Positions 8,840-17,245 of a DNA stretch of 64,000 bases are shown here, piece by piece (position 1 is the first letter of the stretch; the number at the start of each line of letters is the position of its first letter). Source of the DNA: Rhodospirillales bacterium (GTDB taxonomy: Bacteria; Pseudomonadota; Alphaproteobacteria; Rhodospirillales; UBA2165); NCBI GenBank assembly GCA_022823235.1, contig JAJDXO010000050.1, positions 1 through 64,000 of the forward strand. The letters are read 5' to 3'. Under the pieces are notes generated by a model. It did not search any database. It was not told the origin of the DNA and was given only the letters and a program-made list of their open reading frames with translations. Both the position numbers and the translations under genes were made by a program.

Positions 8840-9194
8840 GAAATTCGTTCCCGGAAATGGATACTGCTTCAGGGTCTGTACTCAATTAGGGTATTCTCGT
8901 TTTAGCGGAGTTGCGGTTCAAGCTTTCCCCCTCACCCGCTGTCGTCATCACCGGGCTTGACCCGGCCTTCAGTCGGCCGAAGCCGACTTTCGGACGGCGT
9001 AGGCTGGTGATCCACGCCTGGTGGCGGGCAATACATGTGGATGGCCGGGTCTGGGCCCGGCCATGACGTGGTTATTGTTACTTTATCGTCATGCCCGGAC
9101 TTGATCCGGGCATCCACGTTTCGGGGGGCGGCGCACCCGTGGATGGCCGGGTCTGGGCCCGGCCATGACGCAATCAATTGAGTCCGGACCCTAG
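8840..9194. repeat. cluster of alphaproteobacterial intergenic palindromes
   Basis: This gene-free stretch holds at least three palindromic units. GTGGATGGCCGGG...CCATGACG occurs at 9037-9068 and 9139-9170, and a variant with TGCCCGGacttgatCCGGGCA is at 9087-9118. A related CACCGGGCTTGACCCGGcc unit lies near 8949. The same units recur at about 51205 and 57750. They can fold as hairpins and may act as bidirectional terminators or transcript-stabilising elements. Confidence 0.8.
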
Positions 9195-10103
9195 TCATAA
9201 CGCCGGATCGCGGGAGGTCCGTTGCTCCAACTCCTCGATGGTGCGCGGCCAATCCTTCCTGAGCAGCCGGGACAGGGAGCGGTCGGCCAGGAGTTTGCCC
9301 CCGGTCTGGCAGCGGGGACAATAGTTCGTCTCGTTGGCCGCGTGGCGAATGCGCTGTATTTCGGTGCCGCAGCGCGGGCAGGGCTGGCCGAACTTGCCGT
9401 GGGCCGCCATTTCGTCGCGGAAGGCGGTGACCTTCCCGGGAAATGCGTCGCCGCGTTCCTTGCGAAGCCGGTCGATCCAAAGTTCGAGCTGTTCCCGGAC
9501 GGCGTCGAACAAACGGGAGACCTCTTCGCCGTCGAGGGATTGGCTCATGGCCACCGGCGACAATCCCGCGGCCAGCAGAATCTCATCTGAGTAGGCATTT
9601 CCGATTCCGCTGAAAATCCTGGGATCGGTCAGCGCCCGCTTGAGGGTGTGATTTCGCTCCCTCAGGCGTTCCCCGAAATCCGGGAGGCCGCAATCCATGA
9701 CTTCGAGGCCGCCCGGGTCGAGGCTATGGAGTTCCGCGTCGGCCATGACGTGCAGCGAGGCCCGCTTTTTGGCGCCGGCCTCGGTCAGGACGAGGCTCCC
9801 ATGATCGAAGTCGAAAGCGGCGAGGGATGTCTTCGCGCCGAGGGAAGCCTCCGGCTTTCGCCAATGAAGCCGCCCGGCGATCATCAAATGCAAGACCAGC
9901 CATATCCCGTTGTCGAGACCGATGGCGATGCGCTTTCCGATCCGGCGGATTTCAACGACCCTCCGGCCGTACGCTTCATCGAGGCCCGGCTCGACCGTCC
10001 GCAGCAGGAAGGGCGAGTTGCGGCGCACCTGCCGCAATGTCCGTCCCGACATGCGCTCCTGCATCGCTTCCATATAGACGGTGATATCCGGAAGTTCAGG
10101 CAC
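9195..10103 (-). CDS. Fpg/Nei family DNA glycosylase
   Basis: 302 residues. The N-terminus MPELPDITVYMEAM carries the catalytic Pro2 and Glu3 of formamidopyrimidine-DNA glycosylases, which excise oxidised purines and cut the abasic site. The C-terminus has a zinc finger, CPRCG...YCPRCQT, followed by a basic tail. The PELPD rather than PELPE start places it in a divergent Fpg/Nei branch, so I do not name it mutM. It is the last gene of the minus-strand run that starts with iorA, 22 bases after the thioesterase. Confidence 0.88.
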   Translation of the reverse strand: MPELPDITVYMEAMQERMSGRTLRQVRRNSPFLLRTVEPGLDEAYGRRVVEIRRIGKRIAIGLDNGIWLVLHLMIAGRLHWRKPEASLGAKTSLAAFDFDHGSLVLTEAGAKKRASLHVMADAELHSLDPGGLEVMDCGLPDFGERLRERNHTLKRALTDPRIFSGIGNAYSDEILLAAGLSPVAMSQSLDGEEVSRLFDAVREQLELWIDRLRKERGDAFPGKVTAFRDEMAAHGKFGQPCPRCGTEIQRIRHAANETNYCPRCQTGGKLLADRSLSRLLRKDWPRTIEELEQRTSRDPAL

Positions 10104-10125
10104 GGGGCCCCCGCTTGATCGGCGC

Positions 10126-10542
10126 TCAGCTTTCCATTTGATCGATGATATCCCGGGGCACCGGCTCGGCCTTCATCCCCTGGGGAGAATCCGGGTCCTC
10201 TCTCGCCCAGACACGGAGTTCGTGCCCCTCCGCGGTGGTCTCGCCGTTGTTGATCACCCGGTATTTGCACAGAAACAGCTTGCCGCGCCACTCGTCCACC
10301 CAGGCCTCGATGGTAATTTCGTCGCCGAACCTCGACGGTCCCTTGAAGCTGGCCTGCGCATCGACGATGGGCAGGCCCCTGAGGCCCCGTTCCGGCCACA
10401 TGACCGTCCACGGGAGGCCCTTTGACCGGAACATGCGTTCGCAGCACCGGTCGAACCACTCGAAATACCGGGGGTAGAAAACGATCTTGGCGGGATCGCA
10501 GTCGGCGAAATCGACCACGAAGGTCTCGCGGTAAGGTGTCAT
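10126..10542 (-). CDS. acyl-CoA thioesterase (4-hydroxybenzoyl-CoA type hotdog)
   Basis: 138 residues, the normal size of a single hotdog-fold 4HBT thioesterase. The active-site segment VDFADCDPAKIVFYPRYFEW puts the catalytic Asp at residue 16, as in Pseudomonas-type 4-hydroxybenzoyl-CoA thioesterase. It releases CoA from an aryl- or acyl-CoA. It lies 30 bases after iorB, whose product family makes aryl-acetyl-CoAs, so hydrolysis of arylacetyl-CoA is a reasonable inference. Confidence 0.85.
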   Translation of the reverse strand: MTPYRETFVVDFADCDPAKIVFYPRYFEWFDRCCERMFRSKGLPWTVMWPERGLRGLPIVDAQASFKGPSRFGDEITIEAWVDEWRGKLFLCKYRVINNGETTAEGHELRVWAREDPDSPQGMKAEPVPRDIIDQMES

Positions 10543-10572
10543 TGTCCGTGTGTGCTCGTCTTCGGGGATAAG

Positions 10573-12090
10573 TTACTCGGCGGCATGGGCAACGGGATCG
10601 TTCCCGGCGCGAAGGACGGCGGCGAGCCGGTCGCCCTCGCTGTCGGCGAGCGCCGCCTCGCGGGCTTCCGCGACGCGCGCCGAATCGCCGCCGCTTGCGG
10701 AACCCGCCTCGAGCGCCGGACGAACGAGGGTTTCGACGATCCGCCGGTAGTTCCTGCTGCCCCGCTGATGCGTGGCGCCGTAGCCTTTGATCAGCCTCGC
10801 CAGCTCCGCCACTTCGAGAGCGAAATCCGGGCCGATGCCCTGCGCCCGGTCGACGAGGTCCAGCCATTCGTCGATCAGGGTCTGTTCGGCCGCCCACCGG
10901 TAGCTCCGGGGCCGCCACCATCTGAGCTTCGCCAGCAGCCAGACGCGGAAGAAACCGGAGACCGTACTGGTCTTGATTTCCATTCCCCAATACGTCCTGC
11001 CGAGGCGCCCGGTCCGCTCCGCCCAGGCAAGGACCTTTTTCGCGAGGCCCGGCGGCAGCATGTCGCACACTTCGCCGAAGCCGGGTTTGAAATACTCGGT
11101 CACCTTGACCGGATCGGCCGGGCCGGCGCCCGTCTCGCCCAGAATGCGTGCGTACCGCTCGGCCCGGGTCTTGGCCTGGGCGACGCGGATGATGTCCTCG
11201 AAGGTCATCCTCACCGCCAGATGGCGGGCAACTTCGCGGCAAAGTTCGGGGTCCGAAGTCCGGAAGGGCGCCAGGCGGTCGAGATACCGGCGGGCGTAGC
11301 CGATGTCCTGATAGTCCGCCAATCGGCGCAGGGCGTGGCCCAGCACCGCATGCGCTTCGGCCGGGAATGCGGCTTGCGCTTGGCTCTCGAGACCGGCCAG
11401 CGGCACTGCCCGGTCGGCGCGCTTGGCCGCTTCCTCGAGGACCGGTTCGGCGCCCGATTTCGCAAGCCGGAGGCCGGCCTCGAAGCCCGCGAGGTTGGCG
11501 GCGACGGCCTTGCCTTCCGCCTTGATTCCATCGCTGAAGTCGTCTTCGGAGATACCGAGCAGGTTCGTGGCGGCGATGGCGCCCAGCATGACCGAGTTGA
11601 TGACCGCACCCGCCTCCCGCGACGCGTTCATGGCATCGAACAGGATGGCTTCCCTGGCGTTCTTCTTGAGCGACGCCAGCATCTTTTTGCCGTCGAGGCG
11701 GCCGTCGCCCATGTCCATCTTCTCGAGGGTCAGAAACACGCGGTGCGTGGAGGCGATAAGCGTTGTCCGGTCCGAGGTGATGTATCCGCTGGACAACGCC
11801 CGGGCCGCCTCGGCCAGTTCCGTCGCGATCATCAGGTCGACCTCGCCCGGAACCGGATTCAGGGAGAAGACCGGCCGCGGGGCGCCGGCGGGCGATGCCT
11901 CCGGCAACAGCTCGATGTAGTAGGTCGTCGCGCCGGTCCGTTGAGCGACGCCGGGGACCGACGTCGCCTGCACCGGAAAGCCCTTGGCGATGGCGGCATT
12001 GACGATCCAGTTCATCAGGACGCCGCCGCCTTCCCCGCCCATGGCGGCGATCAGCAGCGTGACCGGCTTCTTGGTTCCGGCGTCAGGCAT
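10573..12090 (-). CDS. iorB: indolepyruvate:ferredoxin oxidoreductase, IorB-type subunit (copy 1)
   Basis: 505 residues. The N-terminus PVTLLIAAMGGEGGGVLMNWIVNAAIAKG is the gamma-type domain of 2-oxoacid:ferredoxin oxidoreductases. The long C-terminal half is the extra domain usual in proteobacterial IorB proteins (I recall it as DUF6537). With IorA it would oxidatively decarboxylate indolepyruvate or other arylpyruvates to aryl-acetyl-CoA, reducing ferredoxin. Its start overlaps the end of iorA by 8 bases, so they are translationally coupled. A paralogue lies at 51679-53109. Confidence 0.85.
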   Translation of the reverse strand: MPDAGTKKPVTLLIAAMGGEGGGVLMNWIVNAAIAKGFPVQATSVPGVAQRTGATTYYIELLPEASPAGAPRPVFSLNPVPGEVDLMIATELAEAARALSSGYITSDRTTLIASTHRVFLTLEKMDMGDGRLDGKKMLASLKKNAREAILFDAMNASREAGAVINSVMLGAIAATNLLGISEDDFSDGIKAEGKAVAANLAGFEAGLRLAKSGAEPVLEEAAKRADRAVPLAGLESQAQAAFPAEAHAVLGHALRRLADYQDIGYARRYLDRLAPFRTSDPELCREVARHLAVRMTFEDIIRVAQAKTRAERYARILGETGAGPADPVKVTEYFKPGFGEVCDMLPPGLAKKVLAWAERTGRLGRTYWGMEIKTSTVSGFFRVWLLAKLRWWRPRSYRWAAEQTLIDEWLDLVDRAQGIGPDFALEVAELARLIKGYGATHQRGSRNYRRIVETLVRPALEAGSASGGDSARVAEAREAALADSEGDRLAAVLRAGNDPVAHAAE

Positions 12091-14227
12091 GGGTTTCCCC
12101 GCTGCCCGCCATCCATCTGATTACCGTCCGGCGGACATTGTGGACCAGCCTTTCCAGGGCGGACGCGTTCTGCACTTTTTCCGCCCGGTAGAAGGACGGG
12201 CACAGAACGGCCGCGTGGGCCACTTCGCCGCAAAGACCGCAGCCGACGCAGGACGGGATCACGGTTGCGACCGGATCGGTCCTGAGCGGATCGGGGCTGG
12301 GCTTGATGGTCAGGGACGGACATCCGCTGAGGCGCATGCACGAGTGGTCGCCGGTGCATATCTCGTCGTCGACCCCGTAGCGGGGCGTTTCGACGCGGCG
12401 TCCGGCCTCCAGCAGTTTCGCGTTCTCGGCCTTCAGCCGGCGCTGACGGGCCAGCATGCACTCCCCGTCGGCGATGATGACCTTCAGCCCGCCCTCCTTG
12501 GTGGTCATCGCCTCGCGCAGGGTATCGACCATCACATCGACGCTGTAGGTGCGGACGGTCCGCAGCCATTTGACTCCGACGGAACGCAACGTCTTTTCGA
12601 TCTCGCTGGTCTGTTCCGAATGGCTGGGCGATCCGGCGGACGACGGAATCCATTGCTGGCCGGTGGCCGACGAATAGCCGTTTTGCATGATCACCAGGAC
12701 GGAGTCGGTGTCGTTGAACAGGCTCGAGAGGACGCCCGTCTGCAACCCGTTGTGCCAAAAGCCGCCGTCGCCCATGACGCTGATGGTCCGCTTCTTCTGC
12801 AGCGGCACGACGCCGGCCGTACTCGCCAGGCTCATTCCGTAGCCGAGAATGGAATTTCCCATGCTGAACGGCTCGAAAATGGCGAACGAATGGCAGCCTA
12901 TATCGGTGGAGATGTGAACGTCGCCGATCTCTTCCTTCAACAGCTTGATCGCCGAGAACACCGGCCGCTCGGGACAGCCCGTGCAAAAGCCGGGCGGGCG
13001 GCCCGGGACCGCCACCTCCGCGCCGTCCCTTCCGGTCCGGGCGGCGTTTTCCAGCTTGGCCGCGCGATCCCGAAGAAGCTCCAGGTTCACCCCATGGGGC
13101 TCCGAATCGCCGAAGAAGTCGACCAGGCCCTTGAGGACCGCCTCGGCCGTATATTCACCGGCCATGGGCAGCACGTCCTTGCCGGCGATGCGGGTTTGAA
13201 TATCGGCCTTGCGCAAAATCGTGTTGATTTGCTGCTCGATATATTCCGGGTTGCCCTCCTCGACCACCAGGACCGATTTCTTGCCGGCGCAGAAATCGCG
13301 GATCTGGCCCGGAACCAGCGGGTGGGTGACGTTGAGCACCAGCAACGGAATGTCGGTGTTGCCGAAATCGTCCGCCAGGCCCAGCGCCGCCAGACGCTTG
13401 ACCACCGTATTGTAGAGCCCGCCCTGCAGAATGATGCCCACATCGCCCCGCCGGCCCTCGAAATGTTCGTTGAGATCGTTGTCGAGGATGAATTTTTCCG
13501 CCGCGGGCAGCCGGTCCTCGACCTTCTTTTTCTCCTGCATGAACGTAACCGGCGGGTGGGCGAGGCGGTCAAAATCGAAGCCGGCGCTGTCGGACTTGCT
13601 GTTGAGGCCCATGCGCGGCGCCTGATTGTCCTTGGCGTCGAATTCGCCGAACACGTGGCAGGCCCGGATGCGCAGCTCCAGGATCACCGGCGTGTTGGAC
13701 GCTTCGGAAAGCTGGAACCCCTTTTCCACCATGTTGACGATCGACGGCAGATTCGGGCGCGGATCGAGCATCCACATGGAGCACTTCATGGCGAACGCAT
13801 GGGTGCGCTCCTGGATGACGCTCGCCCCTTCGCCGTAATCCTCTCCGGCGATGACCATCGCCCCGCCGGTGACGCCGGGCGAGGCGAGATTGGATAGCGC
13901 GTCCGCCGCGACGTTGGTTCCGACAATCGACTTCCAGGTCACGGCGCCCCGGGCCGGATACATGATGGAGGCGCCGAGCATGGCGGCGGCCGAGGCTTCG
14001 TTGGTGTTGGCCTGCACGTGCACGCCGAGGTCCGCCATCAGTTCCTTGGCCTGGACCAGAACGTCGATCAGATGGGAAACCGGCGCCCCCTGGTAGCCGC
14101 CGACATAGGAGACGCCGGACTGCAGCAGCGCCTTGGTGACCGCGAGAATGCCTTCGCCGCGGAAGACGTCGCCGTCTCCCAGCTTCAATAGCTCTATCTC
14201 CTTGGCGAATGATCGTTCCATTTCCAA
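12083..14227 (-). CDS. iorA: indolepyruvate:ferredoxin oxidoreductase, IorA-type subunit (copy 1)
   Basis: 714 residues. It comprises an N-terminal pyrimidine-binding domain (about 20-190), a central domain, then the thiamine-diphosphate domain with MGDGGFWHNG and the following NGYSS. A C-terminal ferredoxin-like part at 624-677 has CTGDHSCMRLSGC and CVGCGLC...CP, which should carry two Fe-S clusters. First gene of the minus-strand unit iorA-iorB-thioesterase-glycosylase. A second ATG two codons in is equally possible. It is divergent from the aldehyde dehydrogenase at 14371, with an 18-base palindrome between them. Confidence 0.87.
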   Translation of the reverse strand: MEMERSFAKEIELLKLGDGDVFRGEGILAVTKALLQSGVSYVGGYQGAPVSHLIDVLVQAKELMADLGVHVQANTNEASAAAMLGASIMYPARGAVTWKSIVGTNVAADALSNLASPGVTGGAMVIAGEDYGEGASVIQERTHAFAMKCSMWMLDPRPNLPSIVNMVEKGFQLSEASNTPVILELRIRACHVFGEFDAKDNQAPRMGLNSKSDSAGFDFDRLAHPPVTFMQEKKKVEDRLPAAEKFILDNDLNEHFEGRRGDVGIILQGGLYNTVVKRLAALGLADDFGNTDIPLLVLNVTHPLVPGQIRDFCAGKKSVLVVEEGNPEYIEQQINTILRKADIQTRIAGKDVLPMAGEYTAEAVLKGLVDFFGDSEPHGVNLELLRDRAAKLENAARTGRDGAEVAVPGRPPGFCTGCPERPVFSAIKLLKEEIGDVHISTDIGCHSFAIFEPFSMGNSILGYGMSLASTAGVVPLQKKRTISVMGDGGFWHNGLQTGVLSSLFNDTDSVLVIMQNGYSSATGQQWIPSSAGSPSHSEQTSEIEKTLRSVGVKWLRTVRTYSVDVMVDTLREAMTTKEGGLKVIIADGECMLARQRRLKAENAKLLEAGRRVETPRYGVDDEICTGDHSCMRLSGCPSLTIKPSPDPLRTDPVATVIPSCVGCGLCGEVAHAAVLCPSFYRAEKVQNASALERLVHNVRRTVIRWMAGSGETHA

Positions 14228-14318
14228 CCATCCCGGCCTGCCCGGCCCGGCCCAGGGCGAAAGTATAGCGATGGAACCGCCGGGGTCACGAACATTGCTC
14301 TTGACGCCCGGCCGGATT

Positions 14319-14336
14319 TATTTAACATGTTAAATA
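14319..14336. promoter_or_regulatory. 18-base perfect palindrome, likely operator
   Basis: TATTTAACATGTTAAATA is its own reverse complement. It sits in the 143-base divergent gap between iorA and the aldehyde dehydrogenase gene, 35 bases before the latter's start codon and just downstream of a TTGACG at 14301. Position and symmetry fit a dimeric (MarR/TetR-size) repressor controlling one or both genes. Confidence 0.55.
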
Positions 14337-14370
14337 TATTCCGAAGATGCCAATTTGGGGAGGAATTCGC

Positions 14371-15906
14371 ATGCTGGACGATCCCAATACCGCGGACGAA
14401 TTTGAAGCCAATTGCCGGGACGCGGAGAAATTTCTCGCCCGCTTCAAGGAAGAAACGCTGGGACACCACATCGGCGGCAAGCCGGCCGCCGGCGGCGGCG
14501 CGACCTTCGAAAACCTGACCCCCATCGATAATTCGGCCATCAATACCGTCGCCGCGGGCACCGAAGCCGACATCGACCGGGCAGCCCGCGCGGCCAGGGA
14601 CGCCTTCGCCGAATGGCGCGACCTGCCAGGCGCCCAACGCCGGAAGATGCTGCACGGATTGGCCGATGCGATCGAAGCCCGCGCCCGGGAGATCGCGCTG
14701 GTCGAGAGCATGGATACGGGACAGCCGATCCGGTTCATGAAGGCCGCCGCCGTTCGGGGCGCCGAAAACTACCGCTTCTTCGCCGACAAGGCGCCGGAAG
14801 CCACCGGCGGCGATGCCATGCCGGCCAAGGACCACATCAACTATTCGATCCGTCAGCCTATCGGTCCGGTCGGCGTGATTACGCCGTGGAACACGCCGTT
14901 CATGCTGTCGACCTGGAAAATCGCCCCGGCGCTCGCCGCCGGCTGCACCGTGGTCCACAAGCCCGCCGAATGGAGCCCCCTGACCGCGACGCTGCTGGCC
15001 GAGATCACCGCCGAGGCCGGAATTCCCGACGGCGTGGTCAATCTGGTTCACGGCCTCGGCGAAACGGCGGGCAAGGCGCTGACCGAGCATCCGGACATCA
15101 AGGCCATCGCATTCGTCGGCGAGTCCGCCACCGGCAGCGCCATCATGGCGCAGGGGGCGCCCACCCTGAAGCGGGTGCATTTCGAGCTCGGCGGCAAGAA
15201 CCCGGTGATCGTGTTCGACGATTCCGACATGGACCGCGCCCTCGAAGCGGTGGCCTTCATGATCTACAGCCTCAACGGCGAACGCTGCACGTCGTCCAGC
15301 CGCCTCCTCGTCCAACGCTCGATCCACGACGAATTCGTCGACAGACTGGCCGGCAAGGTCGAATCCATCCGGGTCGGCCATCCCCTGGACCCGACCACCG
15401 ACATCGGCCCGCTGATTCACCCGCGCCATTACGAGAAGGTGATGAGCTACTGGGATATCGCCAGGGGGGACGGCGCCGACATCAAGGCCGGCGGCGGGCG
15501 CGCCGAGGTGAACGACGACGGCAACTGGGTTCAGCCCACCCTGTTTACCTCGGCCAGCAATACGATGCGGATCGCCCAGGAGGAAATCTTCGGGCCGGTG
15601 CTGACCGCCATTCCGTTCGACGACGAAGCGGATGCGCTCGCCATCGCCAACGATGTGGCGTACGGGCTTGCCGGCTATGTCTGGACCCGGGATGTGGGCC
15701 GCGCCCACCGCCTCGGCCGGGGCCTGGATGCGGGGATGATCTGGATAAACTCGGAGAACAACCGCCATCTGCCGGCGCCGTTCGGCGGCATGAAGGCCAG
15801 TGGAATCGGCCGGGACGGCGGCGATTACTCCTTCGAGTTCTACATGGAGACCAAGAATATCTGCGTCGCCATGGACAGCCACAAGGTGCCCAGGATCGGC
15901 GCCTAA
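14371..15906 (+). CDS. aldehyde dehydrogenase (HpaE-like)
   Basis: 511 residues, NAD(P)-dependent aldehyde dehydrogenase family. It shows GPVGVITPWNTPFML, FELGGKNP (general-base Glu) and the nucleophile Cys in LNGERCTSS. The run GPVGVITPWNTPFMLSTWKI resembles HpaE, the 5-carboxymethyl-2-hydroxymuconate-semialdehyde dehydrogenase of homoprotocatechuate degradation. Several other hpa-like genes are nearby, so oxidation of a ring-cleavage semialdehyde is the best guess. The start is set by GGGGAGG 7 bases before ATG; an ATG 8 codons earlier overlaps that site. It converges on the next gene with a 1-base gap. Confidence 0.88.
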   Translation: MLDDPNTADEFEANCRDAEKFLARFKEETLGHHIGGKPAAGGGATFENLTPIDNSAINTVAAGTEADIDRAARAARDAFAEWRDLPGAQRRKMLHGLADAIEARAREIALVESMDTGQPIRFMKAAAVRGAENYRFFADKAPEATGGDAMPAKDHINYSIRQPIGPVGVITPWNTPFMLSTWKIAPALAAGCTVVHKPAEWSPLTATLLAEITAEAGIPDGVVNLVHGLGETAGKALTEHPDIKAIAFVGESATGSAIMAQGAPTLKRVHFELGGKNPVIVFDDSDMDRALEAVAFMIYSLNGERCTSSSRLLVQRSIHDEFVDRLAGKVESIRVGHPLDPTTDIGPLIHPRHYEKVMSYWDIARGDGADIKAGGGRAEVNDDGNWVQPTLFTSASNTMRIAQEEIFGPVLTAIPFDDEADALAIANDVAYGLAGYVWTRDVGRAHRLGRGLDAGMIWINSENNRHLPAPFGGMKASGIGRDGGDYSFEFYMETKNICVAMDSHKVPRIGA

Positions 15907-15907
15907 G

Positions 15908-16630
15908 TTACTCGGCGACGCTTTCGTTCATCAGCAGCCGGCCGAAGCCCGGCATCGGATCGGTAACGCCGAGCTTGCGAAGGGCGTACCAATAGGTTGC
16001 CGCGTTTACCGTGACGATGGGGCGGCCGAGGCCGGCTTCGAGCTCTTCGATCATCCCGACCATGCCGAGCGCGCCGCCCACATGGAGGAACGCGTCGACA
16101 TCGTCGTGATCGATGCGTTTGAACGCATCGAGGATTTGATCGACGGTCACCTTGATGATGTCGATGGATTCCTCGACCTCCAGCCATGTTGCATGGGGCG
16201 CTTCGAACCCGAAGCGGCCGTAATATTCCTGGACGCTCCTGGAGTATTCCTCGGACATGGGCGACAGAACCCCGATCCGCCTGGCGCCCAGGGTCCTGAG
16301 CCCGGCGACGCAGGCGTCGGTCGCGGTGACGAAAGGCACGCCGTCGACCCGTTCGGCGATCTCCTCCCGGTAGCGGGCCTGGCGTTCGGGCGACCAGAGA
16401 CGCATCTCGATGGAGTTGCCGGTGATGATCATGTCGGGATAACAGCCGAGCGCCGCGGGCAATGCGTCCAGAACCGCTTCGGCGACCTTGTCGTGTCGGG
16501 AGATGTCGAAGCGATACATCTGATTGTTGATGCCGTCGGGCCGCATGATTTCGTATTCGGGCTGCATGTTGGCGTTTTGCGCCGGGATCATTACGGCGAC
16601 GACGCCGCGGGGGCCAAATCGGTCTGGCAT
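15908..16630 (-). CDS. Asp/Glu racemase-superfamily protein, arylmalonate-decarboxylase-like, cysteines absent
   Basis: 240 residues, the size of maleate isomerases and arylmalonate decarboxylases. The N-terminus VVAVMIPAQNANMQPEYE and the C-terminal GRPIVTVNAATYWYALRKLGV fit that family. The usual first cysteine position reads TGNSIE (about 70-75), as the Gly found in arylmalonate decarboxylase. The second-half cysteine position reads HVGGALG with Val184. No catalytic Cys is therefore visible, and the activity is uncertain. It faces away from the VOC gene at 16783. Confidence 0.75.
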   Translation of the reverse strand: MPDRFGPRGVVAVMIPAQNANMQPEYEIMRPDGINNQMYRFDISRHDKVAEAVLDALPAALGCYPDMIITGNSIEMRLWSPERQARYREEIAERVDGVPFVTATDACVAGLRTLGARRIGVLSPMSEEYSRSVQEYYGRFGFEAPHATWLEVEESIDIIKVTVDQILDAFKRIDHDDVDAFLHVGGALGMVGMIEELEAGLGRPIVTVNAATYWYALRKLGVTDPMPGFGRLLMNESVAE

Positions 16631-16720
16631 GGGTTCCTCCGGAGAAATCCTTGGCCGAGGGGGTAGCGCTCCGCCGCAGGAGCGGCAAGAAAATTGTAAC
16701 GCCCGAGGCGGTGCGCTCTA

Positions 16721-16750
16721 TTGACAGAGGCCCGCGCCGAGGGCTCTGAT
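16721..16750 (+). promoter_or_regulatory. candidate promoter for the VOC-aldolase-ligJ unit
   Basis: TTGACA at 16721-16726 followed after 18 bases by TCTGAT at 16745-16750, 33 bases before the start codon of the VOC gene. The -35 element is consensus; the -10 is weak. Confidence 0.35.
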
Positions 16751-16782
16751 TCCAAGCGAACCAATCAATCGAAGAGGCGATC

Positions 16783-17211
16783 ATGTCCAGCGACGTCCCC
16801 AGTACTCTCTCGCACGTTTCCCTCGGCACCAACGATTTCGACAGGGCCGCCGCGTTCTACGACCGGGTGATGCCGGCCATAGGGGTCAAACGGATCATGG
16901 AACATCCGGGCGCCGTGGCGTACGGCAAGCATTTTCCCGAATTCTGGGTCCAGACGCCGTTTGACGGCAAGACGGCCACCACCGGCAACGGTGTCCACGT
17001 CGCGTTCCTTACCTGGTCCCGCGAGGAGGTTGACGCCTTCTACGCCGCGGCAATGGAGGCCGGCGCCACCGACGATGGGCCGCCCGGTCTGCGCCCGCAG
17101 TACAACCCGGGGTACTACGCCTGCTTTGTCCGGGACCCGGACGGCAACAAGATCGAAGCGATGTTTATAGACACCGAACTGGCCGAACGGAAAACCGCAA
17201 CCGTAAACTGA
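16783..17211 (+). CDS. VOC (glyoxalase/extradiol dioxygenase-fold) protein
   Basis: 142 residues with a vicinal-oxygen-chelate fold: LSHVSLGTNDFDRAAAFYDRV at the start, GVHVAFLTWSREEVDAFY in the middle and VRDPDGNKIEAMF at the end. The His in SHVSLG, a His at the second repeat (VHVAF) and the terminal Glu in KIEAM are candidate metal ligands. The family includes glyoxalase I, small dioxygenases and epimerases; the reaction is not clear. It heads a plus-strand run with the aldolase and ligJ, so a role on a ring-cleavage intermediate is likely. Confidence 0.8.
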   Translation: MSSDVPSTLSHVSLGTNDFDRAAAFYDRVMPAIGVKRIMEHPGAVAYGKHFPEFWVQTPFDGKTATTGNGVHVAFLTWSREEVDAFYAAAMEAGATDDGPPGLRPQYNPGYYACFVRDPDGNKIEAMFIDTELAERKTATVN

Positions 17212-17245
17212 AGCCAAGCACGACTGTAAAACCTGGGGAGCAACA

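Noticed and set aside
8936-9180. A CRISPR array in the repeat cluster
   Set aside because: The repeats are palindromic units in varying orientation and spacing, without uniform spacers, and no cas genes are nearby.
11984-13897. A 637-codon plus-strand frame opposite iorB/iorA copy 1
   Set aside because: Antisense shadow; composition and lack of motifs argue against a gene, and the minus strand is well explained.
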